Assembly (NCBI RefSeq): GCF_014652535.1
Contig: NZ_BMYZ01000003.1
Coordinates: 186,001-250,000, forward strand
From: Cellvibrio zantedeschiae
GTDB taxonomy: Bacteria; Pseudomonadota; Gammaproteobacteria; Pseudomonadales; Cellvibrionaceae
Reading direction: 5' to 3'
Length of the DNA stretch: 64,000 bases
Position numbers and translations under genes: made by a program
Shown: positions 1-9,455 of the stretch, one piece after another
Layout: each line of letters opens with the position of its first letter
How positions within the stretch are numbered: the stretch's first letter is position 1
The notes under the pieces: model-generated
Database searches by the model: none
What the model was told of the DNA's origin: nothing
Seen by the model: the letters and a program-made list of their open reading frames with translations, nothing else

Positions 1-362
1 GCACAACCAACGCTCCACACATCAAAACTTTGCGCGAGCGATTGGTTATTAATTTTGTGTTGCAGGTAATTACGCACATATTCAAGCGAGGGGCGATGAC
101 GGAAAAAACTGGTTTCCTTAACCGCGATGCGATCAATGATAACGGTCCACTCCAACATACCTGCAGCGCCGTTGGTGACTTGCTGGTAGTAGCGGTCGTA
201 ATCATCGAGACCCAATTCGCGCATGCGTGAGGAAATTTGCGATTCCAATAACGCTTTGTGTTGCGGAACCAGTTGCATGCCCGTGCGCTCTTCGAGCAAT
301 TTGCACCACTGGGCAAATTGCTCAAGAGTGAGTGTCGGTAATGTGCGTAATGACCAACCCAT
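1..362 (-). CDS. pilK: PilK, CheR-type chemoreceptor methyltransferase (partial)
   Basis: Only the first 120 codons are inside the window; the gene runs off the left edge. It starts at an ATG (complement 362-360) 66 bases after pilJ. The visible part has a CheR all-alpha N-terminal domain, then VKETSFFRH and the start of the SAM-binding motif, WSVGC, where the window ends. CheR enzymes methylate glutamates of chemoreceptors using S-adenosylmethionine. Lying directly after pilGHIJ, it should be PilK, acting on PilJ in the twitching-motility pathway. The family and synteny are clear; the catalytic core cannot be seen. Confidence 0.9.
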   Translation of the reverse strand, partial: MGWSLRTLPTLTLEQFAQWCKLLEERTGMQLVPQHKALLESQISSRMRELGLDDYDRYYQQVTNGAAGMLEWTVIIDRIAVKETSFFRHRPSLEYVRNYLQHKINNQSLAQSFDVWSVGC

Positions 363-428
363 AACAAATACCTAATCGACGCCTACACAATTTCAACCTT
401 AGAGCGAACAGCAAGCGTCAATGCGTGA

Positions 429-2588
429 TTAAGCTTTTGCCTGGTGTGGATAGATGTCGTCATCATCCAACAAGCTGGTATCCAATTCCAAATCTGTTTC
501 GGAAGACAGATCGTAGCTCGCACCCGTAGGCTTGGGAGCGAAGGCATTGCTTTGGCTTTCGCTAGCCACATCTTCTTCTGGCAATTTGAAGCCCGCTACA
601 GATTCACGCAAATCGAGCGCCATTTCTGCGAGGTTACCAATCGACTGTGCAGTAGCTGATGTACCAGCAGACGTTTGGGTCGTAATCTCTTGAATAACGT
701 TCATCGTGTTAGAGATGTGACCCGCCGATGATGCTTGTTGACGCGCAGCGTTCGAAATGTTTTGAATCAATTCCGCCAAGCTGCTCGATACGTTTTCAAT
801 TTCTTCCAGTGCCACACCCGCATCCTGTGCGAGGCGCGCACCGCGAACCACTTCAGACGTGGTTTGTTCCATCGAAATTACCGCTTCGTTGGTATCGTTC
901 TGAATCGTTTTTACGAGTGCTTCGATCTGCTTGGTTGCTGCTGCGGAACGTTCCGCAAGGCGTTGAACCTCGTCCGCTACCACCGCGAACCCGCGGCCCG
1001 CGTCGCCCGCCATCGATGCTTGGATCGCAGCGTTAAGTGCGAGGATGTTCGTTTGGTCCGCAATGTCGTTAATCAAACTTACGATATCACCGATCTCTTG
1101 TGACGATTCACCGAGACGTTTAATACGCTTAGAGGTGTCTTGAATCTGCTCACGAATCGTATCCATCCCGTTGATAGTGTTCTGTACCACTTTTGCGCCG
1201 TTACCGGCGATAGATACCGCACGTTCCGCTACCGCTGCCGATTCGGCGGCGTTTGCAGATACCTGGTCAATGGTCACGGCCATTTCGTTTACCGCGGCAG
1301 ATGCACCGGCAATTTCTTGCGCCTGGTGTTCAGAAGCTTCAGCGAGGTGAAGTGCAGTTTGCTGTGTTTCTTGCGCAGCGGCGGATACGTTCACCGCGGT
1401 TTCGTTGATTCGCGCTACCAGAATACGCAGCTGGTCGATAGTGAAGTTAATAGAGTCAGCAATCGCACCGGTGAAGTCCTCGGTTACTGTTGCGGTAGTC
1501 GTCAGGTCACCGTCCGCGAGGTCAGCCAGTTCGTCGAGGAGACGCAAAATCGCAGTCTGGTTACGCTCGTTGGTTTCCGCAGTATTTAACAGACGTTTAC
1601 GAGTACCGCTCAGAATATTCACACCAATAACGGCCAAACAGATCAGGAACACAACGGCAGCGCCAATAGATACCTTGCTGTTGATTGGACGTGAGGTAGA
1701 CAGGTCGTTAATTTTATCGGTGGTATCGGTCAGTGCTTGCAACAGTTGTGGAGATTCGGTCAAGAGTGCGTCAGATGCCTGACGAGCGCGGAACAGGGTT
1801 GCAGAACCTTCAAACATTTCTTGTACAGACTTGTTCACACCTTCATAGAGTTTGGTAATTTTGTCCAAGCTGACGCGCGCGCTGGCGTCGGTCACCTTGG
1901 AGATGTGCATCATGGAGTCACCTTCTTTCATACCACGCAACATACGACCATAAACGTTGGCGTCGGTGTTGAACTGGTCAGCTGCCTGGGCTGCGTCGGC
2001 GTCACCGCGAAGCATCTTATCCACATTACGACCAATACGTTCGGCGATCCATGATTGCAATTGGGCATCTGATACCTGATCCGCAGGCGCTTTGGTATCC
2101 AGCAAAATTTCCACGATGTTACGGTGTTCAGACTGCAAACTCGGAAGGTTGGCGTTCAGGGTTTTACCCACGCCGTTCAAGGTTACGATCAGGTCTTTGT
2201 TTTTTACGATGTCCTGCGCGTTGTTTTTTGCACGGCCCCAGATGGCAGCGTAAGCATCAAACTGCGCTTTCAATTCGCTCTCGGTACGAGGGTCGGCGGT
2301 GCGCAACTGGTTCCAGGTAGTATCCATTTTGGATACCACGCCAGACAATTCACCGAAGGCTTTTTCACTGCCCGAGGTTGCGTCGCGCGAAAGCGAGGTG
2401 AGTCGGTAGGCCTGCGCACGCAATTCAGCGATTTGCTGAAGGTTGCTCTGGTCCTTAACGCCGTCGCTATAAACAAGGTAGCCCGTGACAAAGAACGCGA
2501 TCAAGGACAGCGCTCCAATTACCACAGCATAAAAGATTCCAGGGCTTGTTTTATACGCGCCAACTAGACTTTTTGAATCTGCTTTCAT
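429..2588 (-). CDS. pilJ: PilJ, twitching-motility chemoreceptor
   Basis: A methyl-accepting chemotaxis protein of 719 residues. It has a membrane segment near residues 17-40, a periplasmic sensor region to about 305, a second membrane segment at about 306-328, a HAMP-like stretch, and the cytoplasmic signalling hairpin with its conserved tip ([23 protein letters not shown]) near residues 510-540. In the Pil-Chp system PilJ controls the ChpA kinase and type IV pilus extension and retraction. It lies between pilI and pilK as in Pseudomonas. The last 40 or so residues are an acidic extension ([16 protein letters not shown]) without the NWETF-type pentapeptide that tethers some receptors to CheR. 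Confidence 0.95.
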   Translation of the reverse strand: MKADSKSLVGAYKTSPGIFYAVVIGALSLIAFFVTGYLVYSDGVKDQSNLQQIAELRAQAYRLTSLSRDATSGSEKAFGELSGVVSKMDTTWNQLRTADPRTESELKAQFDAYAAIWGRAKNNAQDIVKNKDLIVTLNGVGKTLNANLPSLQSEHRNIVEILLDTKAPADQVSDAQLQSWIAERIGRNVDKMLRGDADAAQAADQFNTDANVYGRMLRGMKEGDSMMHISKVTDASARVSLDKITKLYEGVNKSVQEMFEGSATLFRARQASDALLTESPQLLQALTDTTDKINDLSTSRPINSKVSIGAAVVFLICLAVIGVNILSGTRKRLLNTAETNERNQTAILRLLDELADLADGDLTTTATVTEDFTGAIADSINFTIDQLRILVARINETAVNVSAAAQETQQTALHLAEASEHQAQEIAGASAAVNEMAVTIDQVSANAAESAAVAERAVSIAGNGAKVVQNTINGMDTIREQIQDTSKRIKRLGESSQEIGDIVSLINDIADQTNILALNAAIQASMAGDAGRGFAVVADEVQRLAERSAAATKQIEALVKTIQNDTNEAVISMEQTTSEVVRGARLAQDAGVALEEIENVSSSLAELIQNISNAARQQASSAGHISNTMNVIQEITTQTSAGTSATAQSIGNLAEMALDLRESVAGFKLPEEDVASESQSNAFAPKPTGASYDLSSETDLELDTSLLDDDDIYPHQAKA

Positions 2589-2728
2589 CTAAAAATCTCC
2601 TAACCGACTCTACGTTTTAATTTTTATCCAAGGGGGTAAAATCCAGAAACTCTCTCAACGCTCTCTTACTTTGATCGTTAAAACTTTAATCTGCTAAAAC
2701 CTTTGACTGTAAATCCAACTCGTACCGA

Positions 2729-3283
2729 TTAACTCTTTGCCGCATTGATGAAACGCGGATCTTCCGCCAACAACGCAGGCCTGAAAAGCGACCACTGCTG
2801 ATTACCAGAAGGGTAACTTCCCGTCACAAATGGCAGAATGTTCTCCGCCACAGCTCCCGCCTGCTCGCTGTATTCGTCCATGGGAAAATGTTGCATACCG
2901 AAAACTTGATCAACCATTAAACCGGAATACAGCGTCTCGGTTTCCAGGATCAACACCCGGCGCTGTTTACGCCCACCAGTAAGGCGGTCGCCAAAATAGG
3001 CGGCGAGATCAAATATCGGTAAGAGGCGGCCGCGCACGTTGGCGACGCCCTTTACCCAAGGTTGGACCCCGGGCAAGTGAGTATAGTTGGGAACTTCGAG
3101 CATCTCCGATACTTCACCAATCGGCGCCACAAAATGGCTGCCCATTAATGAAAAGCCAATGCCGCTCCACAGCGGACGAATATCGGTTTGCGCTGGCAGA
3201 CCACGAGCAGCAGCACGGCTGCGCTGGGCCAGGTCGATGAGCGCCTCGAAGGCTGCTTGAGGTTCTGACATAACAGCATCCAT
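2729..3283 (-). CDS. pilI: PilI, CheW-like adaptor
   Basis: A CheW-domain protein of 184 residues that should couple the PilJ receptor to the histidine kinase ChpA in the cytoplasm. The CheW beta-barrel runs from about residue 40 (GSHFVAPIGEVSEML) through VKGVANVRGRLLPIFDL, a typical CheW signature. The ATG at 3283 has GGGA four bases upstream; an in-frame ATG at 3271 is the alternative. It sits between pilH and pilJ in the usual order, 140 bases before pilJ. Confidence 0.94.
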   Translation of the reverse strand: MDAVMSEPQAAFEALIDLAQRSRAAARGLPAQTDIRPLWSGIGFSLMGSHFVAPIGEVSEMLEVPNYTHLPGVQPWVKGVANVRGRLLPIFDLAAYFGDRLTGGRKQRRVLILETETLYSGLMVDQVFGMQHFPMDEYSEQAGAVAENILPFVTGSYPSGNQQWSLFRPALLAEDPRFINAAKS

Positions 3284-3374
3284 CTTATCCCGCGACTCTT
3301 GGCGACCAACTTAGGTCGGTGGCCGCGGAACTTAATTATTGTGTAGACGTTGGTGAAACTGCCGAATAACGCGA

Positions 3375-3737
3375 TTAACCCATCACCTCAGCCATGGCAG
3401 ACATAAGTACATCGGGCGTAATTGGCTTGGCCAAATAGGCTTTAGCGCCTTGGCGCATACCCCATACACGGTCAGTCTGTTGGTCTTTGGTTGTTACGAT
3501 AATCACCGGGATATGGGCTGTTTCCGGCAGCTTCGACAACTGACGCGTCGCCTGAAAGCCATTAAGACCGGGCATAACCACATCCATTAATACCAAATCG
3601 GGGCGCTCTTTTACCGCCAGGGCTACGCCTGCTTCGCCATTTTCGGCGGTCAGCACTACGTGGCCGTTTTTTTCCAACATAGTTGTGAGCTTGTAAGTTT
3701 CAGTTGGAGAGTCATCAATAATCAGTACACGAGCCAT
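3375..3737 (-). CDS. pilH: PilH, single-domain response regulator
   Basis: A stand-alone CheY-like receiver of 120 residues. The acidic pocket is at D8-D9, the phospho-acceptor is D52 in VLMDVVMPG, and the conserved lysine is in YLAKPIT near residue 103. PilH is one of two output regulators of the Pil-Chp pathway; in Pseudomonas it is linked to PilT-driven pilus retraction. It follows pilG and precedes pilI in the expected order, with short gaps that suggest one transcript. Confidence 0.95.
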   Translation of the reverse strand: MARVLIIDDSPTETYKLTTMLEKNGHVVLTAENGEAGVALAVKERPDLVLMDVVMPGLNGFQATRQLSKLPETAHIPVIIVTTKDQQTDRVWGMRQGAKAYLAKPITPDVLMSAMAEVMG

Positions 3738-3827
3738 AGCTGCTCCAGGTTGAATCGTAAATGTTAGAGTTGGCAGTCCTTTGGAGTTTTTATAGATGCC
3801 TTAAATCAAATATCAGGAGATCAAATA

Positions 3828-4223
3828 TCAGGATGCTTTCACGTGCTTAACGTGAGTTTCAATCGCATCCAAAAGTTCGCTTTTGCTAAAAGGTTTGGTG
3901 AGATATTGGTCTGAACCAACAATACGGCCTTTAGCCTTGTCGAACAGGCCGTCTTTGCTTGAAAGCATAATGACGGGCGTGGATTTGAATTCGCTGTTGT
4001 TCTTGATGAGGGCGCAGGTTTGGTAACCGTCGAGGCGCGGCATCATGATGTCAACGAAGATAATATCAGGGCGGCTATCGGCAATTTTTGCCAATGCATC
4101 AAAGCCGTCGGTGGCGGTAATCACCATACAACCGGCTTTCTTCAATAGGGTTTCTGCAGTGCGGCGAATGGTTTTACTGTCGTCAATAACCATTACTTTC
4201 AAGCTTTCTAAACTTACGTCCAT
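3828..4223 (-). CDS. pilG: PilG, single-domain response regulator
   Basis: The first gene of the pil chemosensory cluster, 131 residues. It is a receiver domain with D14-D15, phospho-acceptor D58 in FVDIMMPRLDG, and lysine in YLTKPFS. In Pseudomonas PilG promotes pilus extension and feeds into cAMP signalling. The 319-base gap upstream is shared with the divergent gshB and should carry the cluster promoter. Confidence 0.95.
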   Translation of the reverse strand: MDVSLESLKVMVIDDSKTIRRTAETLLKKAGCMVITATDGFDALAKIADSRPDIIFVDIMMPRLDGYQTCALIKNNSEFKSTPVIMLSSKDGLFDKAKGRIVGSDQYLTKPFSKSELLDAIETHVKHVKAS

Positions 4224-4542
4224 ACTCTCTGACCTTTGCCTTTGTTATGCGTGGTTGCGCCAGAACCGGTGAATTACGCTTATAGAACAGGTTGATTTGC
4301 GAAAATAACCGTGCGTTGTTGATTTATAGTGTCTTAGACATACGCGAAATAAACTTTTAACACAGTTTTTAAGATTTAGCTATAACTACTTGAAACCATA
4401 AGTAATCTGTTCTTAATTTTGTCTTTTTAGCACTTCTGATTCTGTCGCAGAAGTGTGCGATTTACCCTTGCTTTAAACGCTCTTAGGACTTAACTTTAGG
4501 CCGCATTTCTAACAACCGCAAATTCCTCAGTGAGATTCTCTA
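4224..4542. other. Divergent intergenic region pilG / gshB
   Basis: A 319-base AT-rich gap between two divergent genes, with no credible ORF. It must contain promoters for both directions. The only clear structure is an 8-bp inverted repeat, CACTTCTG (4431-4438) and CAGAAGTG (4448-4455), with a 9-base loop. It lies about 90 bases upstream of gshB and could be an operator or a leader hairpin. Confidence 0.5.
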
Positions 4543-5514
4543 ATGACGCTATCCGTCGGCGTAGTCATGGACCCCATCGCCAATATCAAATTCTATAAAG
4601 ATACCTCTCTCGCCCTGCTTCTAGCGGCCCAAGCAAGGGGATGGAAACTGTCTTATATGGAGCAGGGTGATCTCTATCTATTACAGGGTGAAGCGCGCGC
4701 CAATATGCGAAACCTTAGCGTGCAGGCGGATCCAGACGACTTTTTTTGCCTCGGCGTAAGCGAAGATCGCCCACTGGCCGACCTCGACGTTATCCTCATG
4801 CGCAAAGACCCGCCCTTTGATAACGAATTTGTATACAGCACTTACATTCTGGAAGCCGCGCAGAAAAAAGGCACTTTAGTTGTCAATGATCCCCGCAGCC
4901 TGCGCGATTGCAATGAGAAAGTCTTCGCCACCCAATTTCCCCAATGCTGCCCGCCAGTACTGGTGAGTCGTGACCCGGCCAAATTACGTGAGTTTCACCA
5001 ACAGCACTCTGACGTGATTTTCAAACCACTGGACGGCATGGGCGGCAGTCGCATATTCCGCTGCCGTCCTGACGACCCCAATGTGGGGGTTATTTTGGAA
5101 ACCCTGACCGAAATGGGATCGCAAACTATTATGGCGCAGCGTTACATTCCGGAAATTACCGAGGGCGATAAACGCATTCTGGTGATTGATGGCGAACCTG
5201 TACCCTATTGCCTCGCCCGCATTCCCGCGAAAGGTGAAACCCGCGGCAACCTTGCGGCAGGCGGAACCGGTGTCGCGCAACCTTTGTCGGATCAGGACCG
5301 TTGGATCGTCAGCCAAGTTGCACCAACCTTGCGCGAAAAAGGTCTGCTCTTTGTTGGCCTGGATGTGATTGGCGAATATCTCACCGAAATCAACGTTACC
5401 AGCCCGACCTGCGCTCGCGAAATCGATAAGGCTTACGGTACCAATATTGGTGACCTCCTAATGAGCGCCATTGCGCGTCGCAAAGAACAGCAACGCCGGG
5501 ATTCCGCTCTGTGA
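4543..5514 (+). CDS. gshB: Glutathione synthetase
   Basis: An ATP-grasp ligase of 323 residues that joins gamma-glutamylcysteine and glycine to give glutathione in the cytoplasm. Family marks include the N-terminal MDPIANI.FYKD segment, FKPLDGMGGSRIFR in the ATP-binding region and the C-terminal EINVTSPT metal/substrate motif. Length is normal. The partner gshA is also in this window, 39 kb away. The end overlaps the tonB start by four bases (GTGA), so the two are probably translationally coupled, the gene order known from Pseudomonas. Confidence 0.96.
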   Translation: MTLSVGVVMDPIANIKFYKDTSLALLLAAQARGWKLSYMEQGDLYLLQGEARANMRNLSVQADPDDFFCLGVSEDRPLADLDVILMRKDPPFDNEFVYSTYILEAAQKKGTLVVNDPRSLRDCNEKVFATQFPQCCPPVLVSRDPAKLREFHQQHSDVIFKPLDGMGGSRIFRCRPDDPNVGVILETLTEMGSQTIMAQRYIPEITEGDKRILVIDGEPVPYCLARIPAKGETRGNLAAGGTGVAQPLSDQDRWIVSQVAPTLREKGLLFVGLDVIGEYLTEINVTSPTCAREIDKAYGTNIGDLLMSAIARRKEQQRRDSAL

Positions 5515-6422
5515 GTACAGCCGTAGCAATGGATATGAGTGACTTTCAAGCCAAGCCTGTTGATGCAGGCGACCGCTTGAGCTTTACATTGTTTATGGCG
5601 ATTGCCATACATGCACTGATCATTCTTGGCGTAACCTTTAAGATGCCACCCGCCTCAAAGGGGTCGCAGACAATTGAAATCACCCTCGCTACCCATAAAT
5701 CCGCCAAAGCGCCAAAAGACGCAGATTTCCTGGCGCAACATAATCAGGAAGGCAGCGGTACCGAAGAAAAAGCGCGTCAACTCACCACAGAAAAGCACGC
5801 CGAATTTGCTGACACCCAAGTGCGCAATGTGAATCCTTTGCCGCAGGTTGCCGAAACCTCCACCGCACAAAAGAAACAGCAGCAAATTGTCACTACCACT
5901 GGCTTGAGCGATTTTAAACTCAGCGATTTGCAAAGCCCGAAAAGCCAGGAAGAAAAAGAAAAGCACAAAGGCCTACTGGAAAACCAAACCGCCATCACCA
6001 CTGAAATTGCGACCCTGCAAGCTCGGCTCGACAAACAAAAACAAGAATATGCGCGCCGCCCACGGGTACGCACGCTAACCGCCGTTTCCGCCAAGGAATC
6101 TTTCGATGCCGAATATTTGATCAAGTGGAGCGAAAAATTTGAGCGGGTAGGTACTAAAAACTATCCGGGTGAAGCGCTCGCCAAAAATATTACTGGCCGC
6201 GTTATGTTGAGTGTCACGCTCAGGCCAGATGGCAGCGTTGAAGAGGTACTTGTGACACTTTCATCCGGCAGCCGCATCCTGGATGACTCTGCGCGCCAGA
6301 TCGTACGTTTGGCGGCGCCCTATGCGAAATTTCCGCCGGAGATCAGCCGCCAAATTGATCGCTTAAAAATTATTCGCTACGTGCGATTTGAACCCAACAA
6401 CATCACCACTAGCGATCAATAA
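5511..6422 (+). CDS. TonB-family energy transducer (TonB3-like)
   Basis: A 303-residue inner-membrane anchored protein. A short cytoplasmic N-terminus is followed by a membrane helix at about 24-44, a long charged periplasmic linker with a coiled-coil-like part near 165-190, and a C-terminal TonB domain (GRVMLSVTLRPDGSVEEV). It starts at GTG overlapping the gshB stop; an ATG at 5529 is possible. No exbB or exbD is adjacent. In Pseudomonas aeruginosa the tonB3 gene sits at this place next to gshB and pilG and is needed for twitching motility, so a role in pilus function is more likely than bulk iron uptake, by inference. Confidence 0.88.
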   Translation: MSTAVAMDMSDFQAKPVDAGDRLSFTLFMAIAIHALIILGVTFKMPPASKGSQTIEITLATHKSAKAPKDADFLAQHNQEGSGTEEKARQLTTEKHAEFADTQVRNVNPLPQVAETSTAQKKQQQIVTTTGLSDFKLSDLQSPKSQEEKEKHKGLLENQTAITTEIATLQARLDKQKQEYARRPRVRTLTAVSAKESFDAEYLIKWSEKFERVGTKNYPGEALAKNITGRVMLSVTLRPDGSVEEVLVTLSSGSRILDDSARQIVRLAAPYAKFPPEISRQIDRLKIIRYVRFEPNNITTSDQ

Positions 6423-6478
6423 ATCACAAATCGCAGGTTTTACTTGTTTTCCGCGCGCGTTGCCTCAATACTCAAGGC

Positions 6479-7075
6479 ATGACTGAAAAACATACTCCAC
6501 ATATAGATACTAATGAGCTTGTTCCTGGCAGTTTGTGCAATCACTTTTTGATTGCTATGCCGAGCATGCAAGACTCTTCTTTTGCTCACAGCGTCACATT
6601 CATCTGCGAACACTCTAGCCAAGGCGCTATGGGGATTGTCATCAATAATCCTATGCCCATGACGCTGCATGAAATTTTTGCGCAAATGGATTTAACTGAC
6701 TCCAAAAATCAGGGCCACCACCCCGTTGTTGCGGGCGGACCTGTGCAACAGGAGCGCGGATTTGTTATACACAGTAGCGACAGTGAATGGCATTCAACCT
6801 TAAAAGTTTCTTCAGACATTAGCCTTACTGCTTCGCGCGATATTATTACCGCTATTGCTGAGGGTCAGGGACCAAAAGAATGTTTGGTCGCGCTGGGTTA
6901 TGCCGGTTGGGGCGAAGGCCAATTGGAAGCAGAAATTGCCGCCAATTCCTGGCTGACGGTTCCCGCAAGCAAACATATTATTTTCAATACTCCGTTCGAA
7001 CAGCGCTGGACTGCCGCTGCGCAAGCGCTGGGGATTGACGTCAATTTAATTTCTAATGTCGCAGGACATGCTTAA
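6479..7075 (+). CDS. YqgE/AlgH family protein
   Basis: A 198-residue cytoplasmic protein of the YqgE/AlgH (DUF179) family. It shows the typical FLIAMPSMQDSSFAHSVTFI and GAMGIVINNPMPMTL segments, VVAGGPVQQERGFV and ALGYAGWGEGQLEAEI. The biochemical role of the family is not settled; AlgH is a regulator linked to alginate production in Pseudomonas. It is the usual neighbour of yqgF, here separated from it by one small gene. Confidence 0.93.
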   Translation: MTEKHTPHIDTNELVPGSLCNHFLIAMPSMQDSSFAHSVTFICEHSSQGAMGIVINNPMPMTLHEIFAQMDLTDSKNQGHHPVVAGGPVQQERGFVIHSSDSEWHSTLKVSSDISLTASRDIITAIAEGQGPKECLVALGYAGWGEGQLEAEIAANSWLTVPASKHIIFNTPFEQRWTAAAQALGIDVNLISNVAGHA

Positions 7076-7101
7076 GCTATTGCAACCGCCGGGAATGCGT
7101 A

Positions 7102-7482
7102 ATGTTTAACAATTTTTTTAGCTCGATGCTCTACGTAAAAATTTATAAAAACAAAATCGTCATAAAAAATTTATCCGACAATCTTTCAGCACAAATGTTT
7201 ACGCCCGACACCTCCTTTACCACATCACGTTTACTGGTTGGCACTTTTGCACCCGCTGTGCAATGTTTAAAACAGGCGATAAAAAGTTCGAAATCAACAT
7301 CCTGGTTGGGAGCGAGTCCCTGTTTACTGATTCAGCCGATGGAAATGAATGAAGGCGGCTTAAGCGAAATTGAAGATAGAGTCTTCCGCGAACTTGGCTT
7401 GGGTGCAGGAGCCCGCAAAGTCGTGCTCTGGGTTGGCGCTGAATTGTCTAACGAAAAAGCTATCGAAAAAATAACACGCTGA
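7102..7482 (+). CDS. Conserved MreB-like fragment protein of unknown function
   Basis: A 126-residue protein with GGGAATGCGTA before the ATG. The N-terminus (MFNNFFSSMLYVKIYKNKI) has the layout of the first strand of MreB-type actins, and EIEDRVFRELGLGAGARKV closely parallels the MreB segment around RRAIRESALGAGAREV. It is far shorter than MreB (about 340 residues) and lacks most of the ATP-binding fold, so filament formation as an actin is unlikely. I know similar short proteins from other gammaproteobacteria but no function. It lies 12 bases before yqgF and is probably co-transcribed with it. Confidence 0.75.
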   Translation: MFNNFFSSMLYVKIYKNKIVIKNLSDNLSAQMFTPDTSFTTSRLLVGTFAPAVQCLKQAIKSSKSTSWLGASPCLLIQPMEMNEGGLSEIEDRVFRELGLGAGARKVVLWVGAELSNEKAIEKITR

Positions 7483-7493
7483 TTTAAAAAACC

Positions 7494-7913
7494 ATGATTA
7501 AAACCCTGCTAGCGTTTGATTACGGCACCAAAAATATTGGTATTGCCACAGGTCAAACCATCATCTCATCTGCTACATCCCTCGCACCGCTTAAAGCAAA
7601 AGACGGCGTACCTGATTGGACGCAAATTGAAAAAATAATTAAGGAATGGAAACCCGATTTGGTATTGGTGGGCTTGCCCTTAAACATGGATGAAAGCGAG
7701 AGCGAACTTAGTACGCGCGCACGCAAATTTGCCAATCGATTGCATGGCCGTTTTGGTGTGAAAATTGAAATGATAGACGAACGCCTGACCAGCTTTGAGG
7801 CCAAGGGAGAAGTCATGAGCCGCGGCGGCTCCCGCGATTATAAAAATAATCCGGTAGACTCGATTGCCGCACGGCTCATTTTGGAAAGCTGGTTTGAAAG
7901 AAACACCTTGTAG
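7494..7913 (+). CDS. ruvX: Putative pre-16S rRNA nuclease / Holliday junction resolvase-like YqgF
   Basis: A 139-residue RNase H-fold nuclease. The metal-binding residues expected for the family are visible: D in LAFDYGTKNIGIATG, E in IDERLTSFEA, and D in NPVDSIAARLIL. YqgF removes the 5' extension of 16S rRNA in Escherichia coli and was earlier proposed as a Holliday junction resolvase. Length and motifs are complete. In Pseudomonas pyrR and pyrB follow; here the strand turns and a small secreted-protein gene and pilU follow instead. Confidence 0.93.
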   Translation: MIKTLLAFDYGTKNIGIATGQTIISSATSLAPLKAKDGVPDWTQIEKIIKEWKPDLVLVGLPLNMDESESELSTRARKFANRLHGRFGVKIEMIDERLTSFEAKGEVMSRGGSRDYKNNPVDSIAARLILESWFERNTL

Positions 7914-7928
7914 CATTTCTTTCTCGCA

Positions 7929-8240
7929 TCAGAATAATTCTTTAGCCTTCTGCATACGCACTTTCACTTCATAATTATTCTGGTAAGTTTTAGCAATGCT
8001 AGCGTGATCTTTTTCAAGCGCGTCGCATTTTAATCTTTCCATAGCCTGATTAATTTTTTCTGCGCGCGCCTTATTGGAGGAGTCTTCACCACCCCAATAG
8101 TTGCACTCTACAGTGCGCTCAATAAGTACAGCCACATCCTGGGGCATACCTTTTTTAAGCGCTTTCACTTCTGCTGAATCCTCAGCGACTACAAGAGGGG
8201 ACATCAATACACTTGATAAAATTATAATTTTTTTAAGCAT
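7929..8240 (-). CDS. Small secreted protein of unknown function
   Basis: About 103 residues with a clear signal peptide (MLKKIIILSSVLMSPLVVA) and a charged, mostly helical mature part with two cysteines (VECNYWGG, RLKCDALEK) that could form a disulfide in the periplasm. I take the ATG at 8240, with GAGG 10 bases upstream; a TTG at 8246 is in frame. It is convergent with yqgF and lies 27 bases after pilU on the same strand. I do not recognise the family. Confidence 0.75.
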   Translation of the reverse strand: MLKKIIILSSVLMSPLVVAEDSAEVKALKKGMPQDVAVLIERTVECNYWGGEDSSNKARAEKINQAMERLKCDALEKDHASIAKTYQNNYEVKVRMQKAKELF

Positions 8241-8267
8241 GATCAAGCAGCCTCTTTTTATGACATA

Positions 8268-9413
8268 TTAAAACATCTTCCCACGGTTATTCCGATCATC
8301 GTTATCAATAGACAGACTATCCGCAGCGTTACTTAAATAAGTAGCATCAGTTTCTGAACCCAGTTTAATCATTAAACGTAAATCATTCGGTGAGTCAGCG
8401 TGCAGGAGCGCATCCTCGTAAGTAATTTCGCCGTTGTCGTAAAGGTCGTACAAGGCTTTATCAAATGTTTGCATGCCAAGCTCGGCAGATTTTTTCATTA
8501 ACTCTTTTAGATCAGAAACCTGACCTTTGCGAATCAAATCTTGCGCCAGTGGAGTATTAATTAAAATTTCCAAACAGGCGCGGCGCCCTTGTCCATCAGG
8601 CGTTGGAATTAATTGCTGCGCGACAATGGCTTTCAAATTTAACGACAAATCCATCCACAATTGACGGTGACGATCAGCAGGGAAAAAGTGAATGATACGA
8701 TCAAGCGCCTGGTTAGCGTTGTTGGCGTGCAATGTACACAAACACAAGTGACCAGTTTCAGCGAAGGCAATCGCATGATCCATGGTTTCGCGCGAGCGCA
8801 CCTCACCAATCAAAATTACATCGGGCGCCTGACGCAAAGTATTTTTCAGTGCAACCTCAAAGGATTCAGTATCAATGCCCACTTCACGCTGGGTGATAAT
8901 GCAACCTTCATGCTGATGAATAAATTCAATCGGGTCCTCGATGGAAATAATATGGCCTTTGGAATTGCGATTACGGTGGCCAATCATGGAGGCGAGCGAG
9001 GTAGATTTACCCGTACCCGTTGCGCCCACAAAAATAATTAACCCACGTTTGGTCATTGCCAATTCTTTAATAATTTCGGGCAATCCCAAATCATCAATTT
9101 TCGGAATGTTGGTTTCAATACGACGCAACACCATACCCGCAAGGTTGCGTTGGTAAAATGCACTTGCACGAAAACGGCCGATTCCGCGCGCACTTACCGC
9201 AAAGTTAAGTTCTTTGTTGTCGAGAAATTCATTACGCTGCTTTTCATTCATCACACTTAACACCAGCTCGCGCGCTTTTTCCGGCGCAAGTGGCGTAGCA
9301 GTTACTGGCACGACTTTGCCATGCAATTTCATTGAAGGCGGAACGCCGGCGGTGATAAATAAGTCAGACGCGCCTTTTTCTACCATCAATGCTAATAAAC
9401 GATCAAAATCCAT
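8268..9413 (-). CDS. pilU: PilU, PilT-dependent type IV pilus retraction ATPase
   Basis: A GspE/PilT-family secretion ATPase of 381 residues. Walker A is GATGTGKSTSLA, the Asp-box and Walker B region is ILIGEVRSRETM, followed by the His-box HLCLCTLHANNA. PilU supports PilT in powering pilus retraction at the inner membrane. Compared with PilT it has an extra C-terminal tail ending in NRGKMF. It lies directly downstream of pilT on the same strand, the order seen in Pseudomonas. Confidence 0.95.
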   Translation of the reverse strand: MDFDRLLALMVEKGASDLFITAGVPPSMKLHGKVVPVTATPLAPEKARELVLSVMNEKQRNEFLDNKELNFAVSARGIGRFRASAFYQRNLAGMVLRRIETNIPKIDDLGLPEIIKELAMTKRGLIIFVGATGTGKSTSLASMIGHRNRNSKGHIISIEDPIEFIHQHEGCIITQREVGIDTESFEVALKNTLRQAPDVILIGEVRSRETMDHAIAFAETGHLCLCTLHANNANQALDRIIHFFPADRHRQLWMDLSLNLKAIVAQQLIPTPDGQGRRACLEILINTPLAQDLIRKGQVSDLKELMKKSAELGMQTFDKALYDLYDNGEITYEDALLHADSPNDLRLMIKLGSETDATYLSNAADSLSIDNDDRNNRGKMF

Positions 9414-9455
9414 AAGTGTGCCTGCTAGGTATAAGATTTATTGCGCAATAATTAA

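Noticed and set aside
728-2567. Several ORFs of 100-149 codons on the plus strand opposite pilJ
   Set aside because: They are antisense to a complete, well-conserved receptor gene, have odd composition (Arg/Cys/Phe-rich) and no family likeness.
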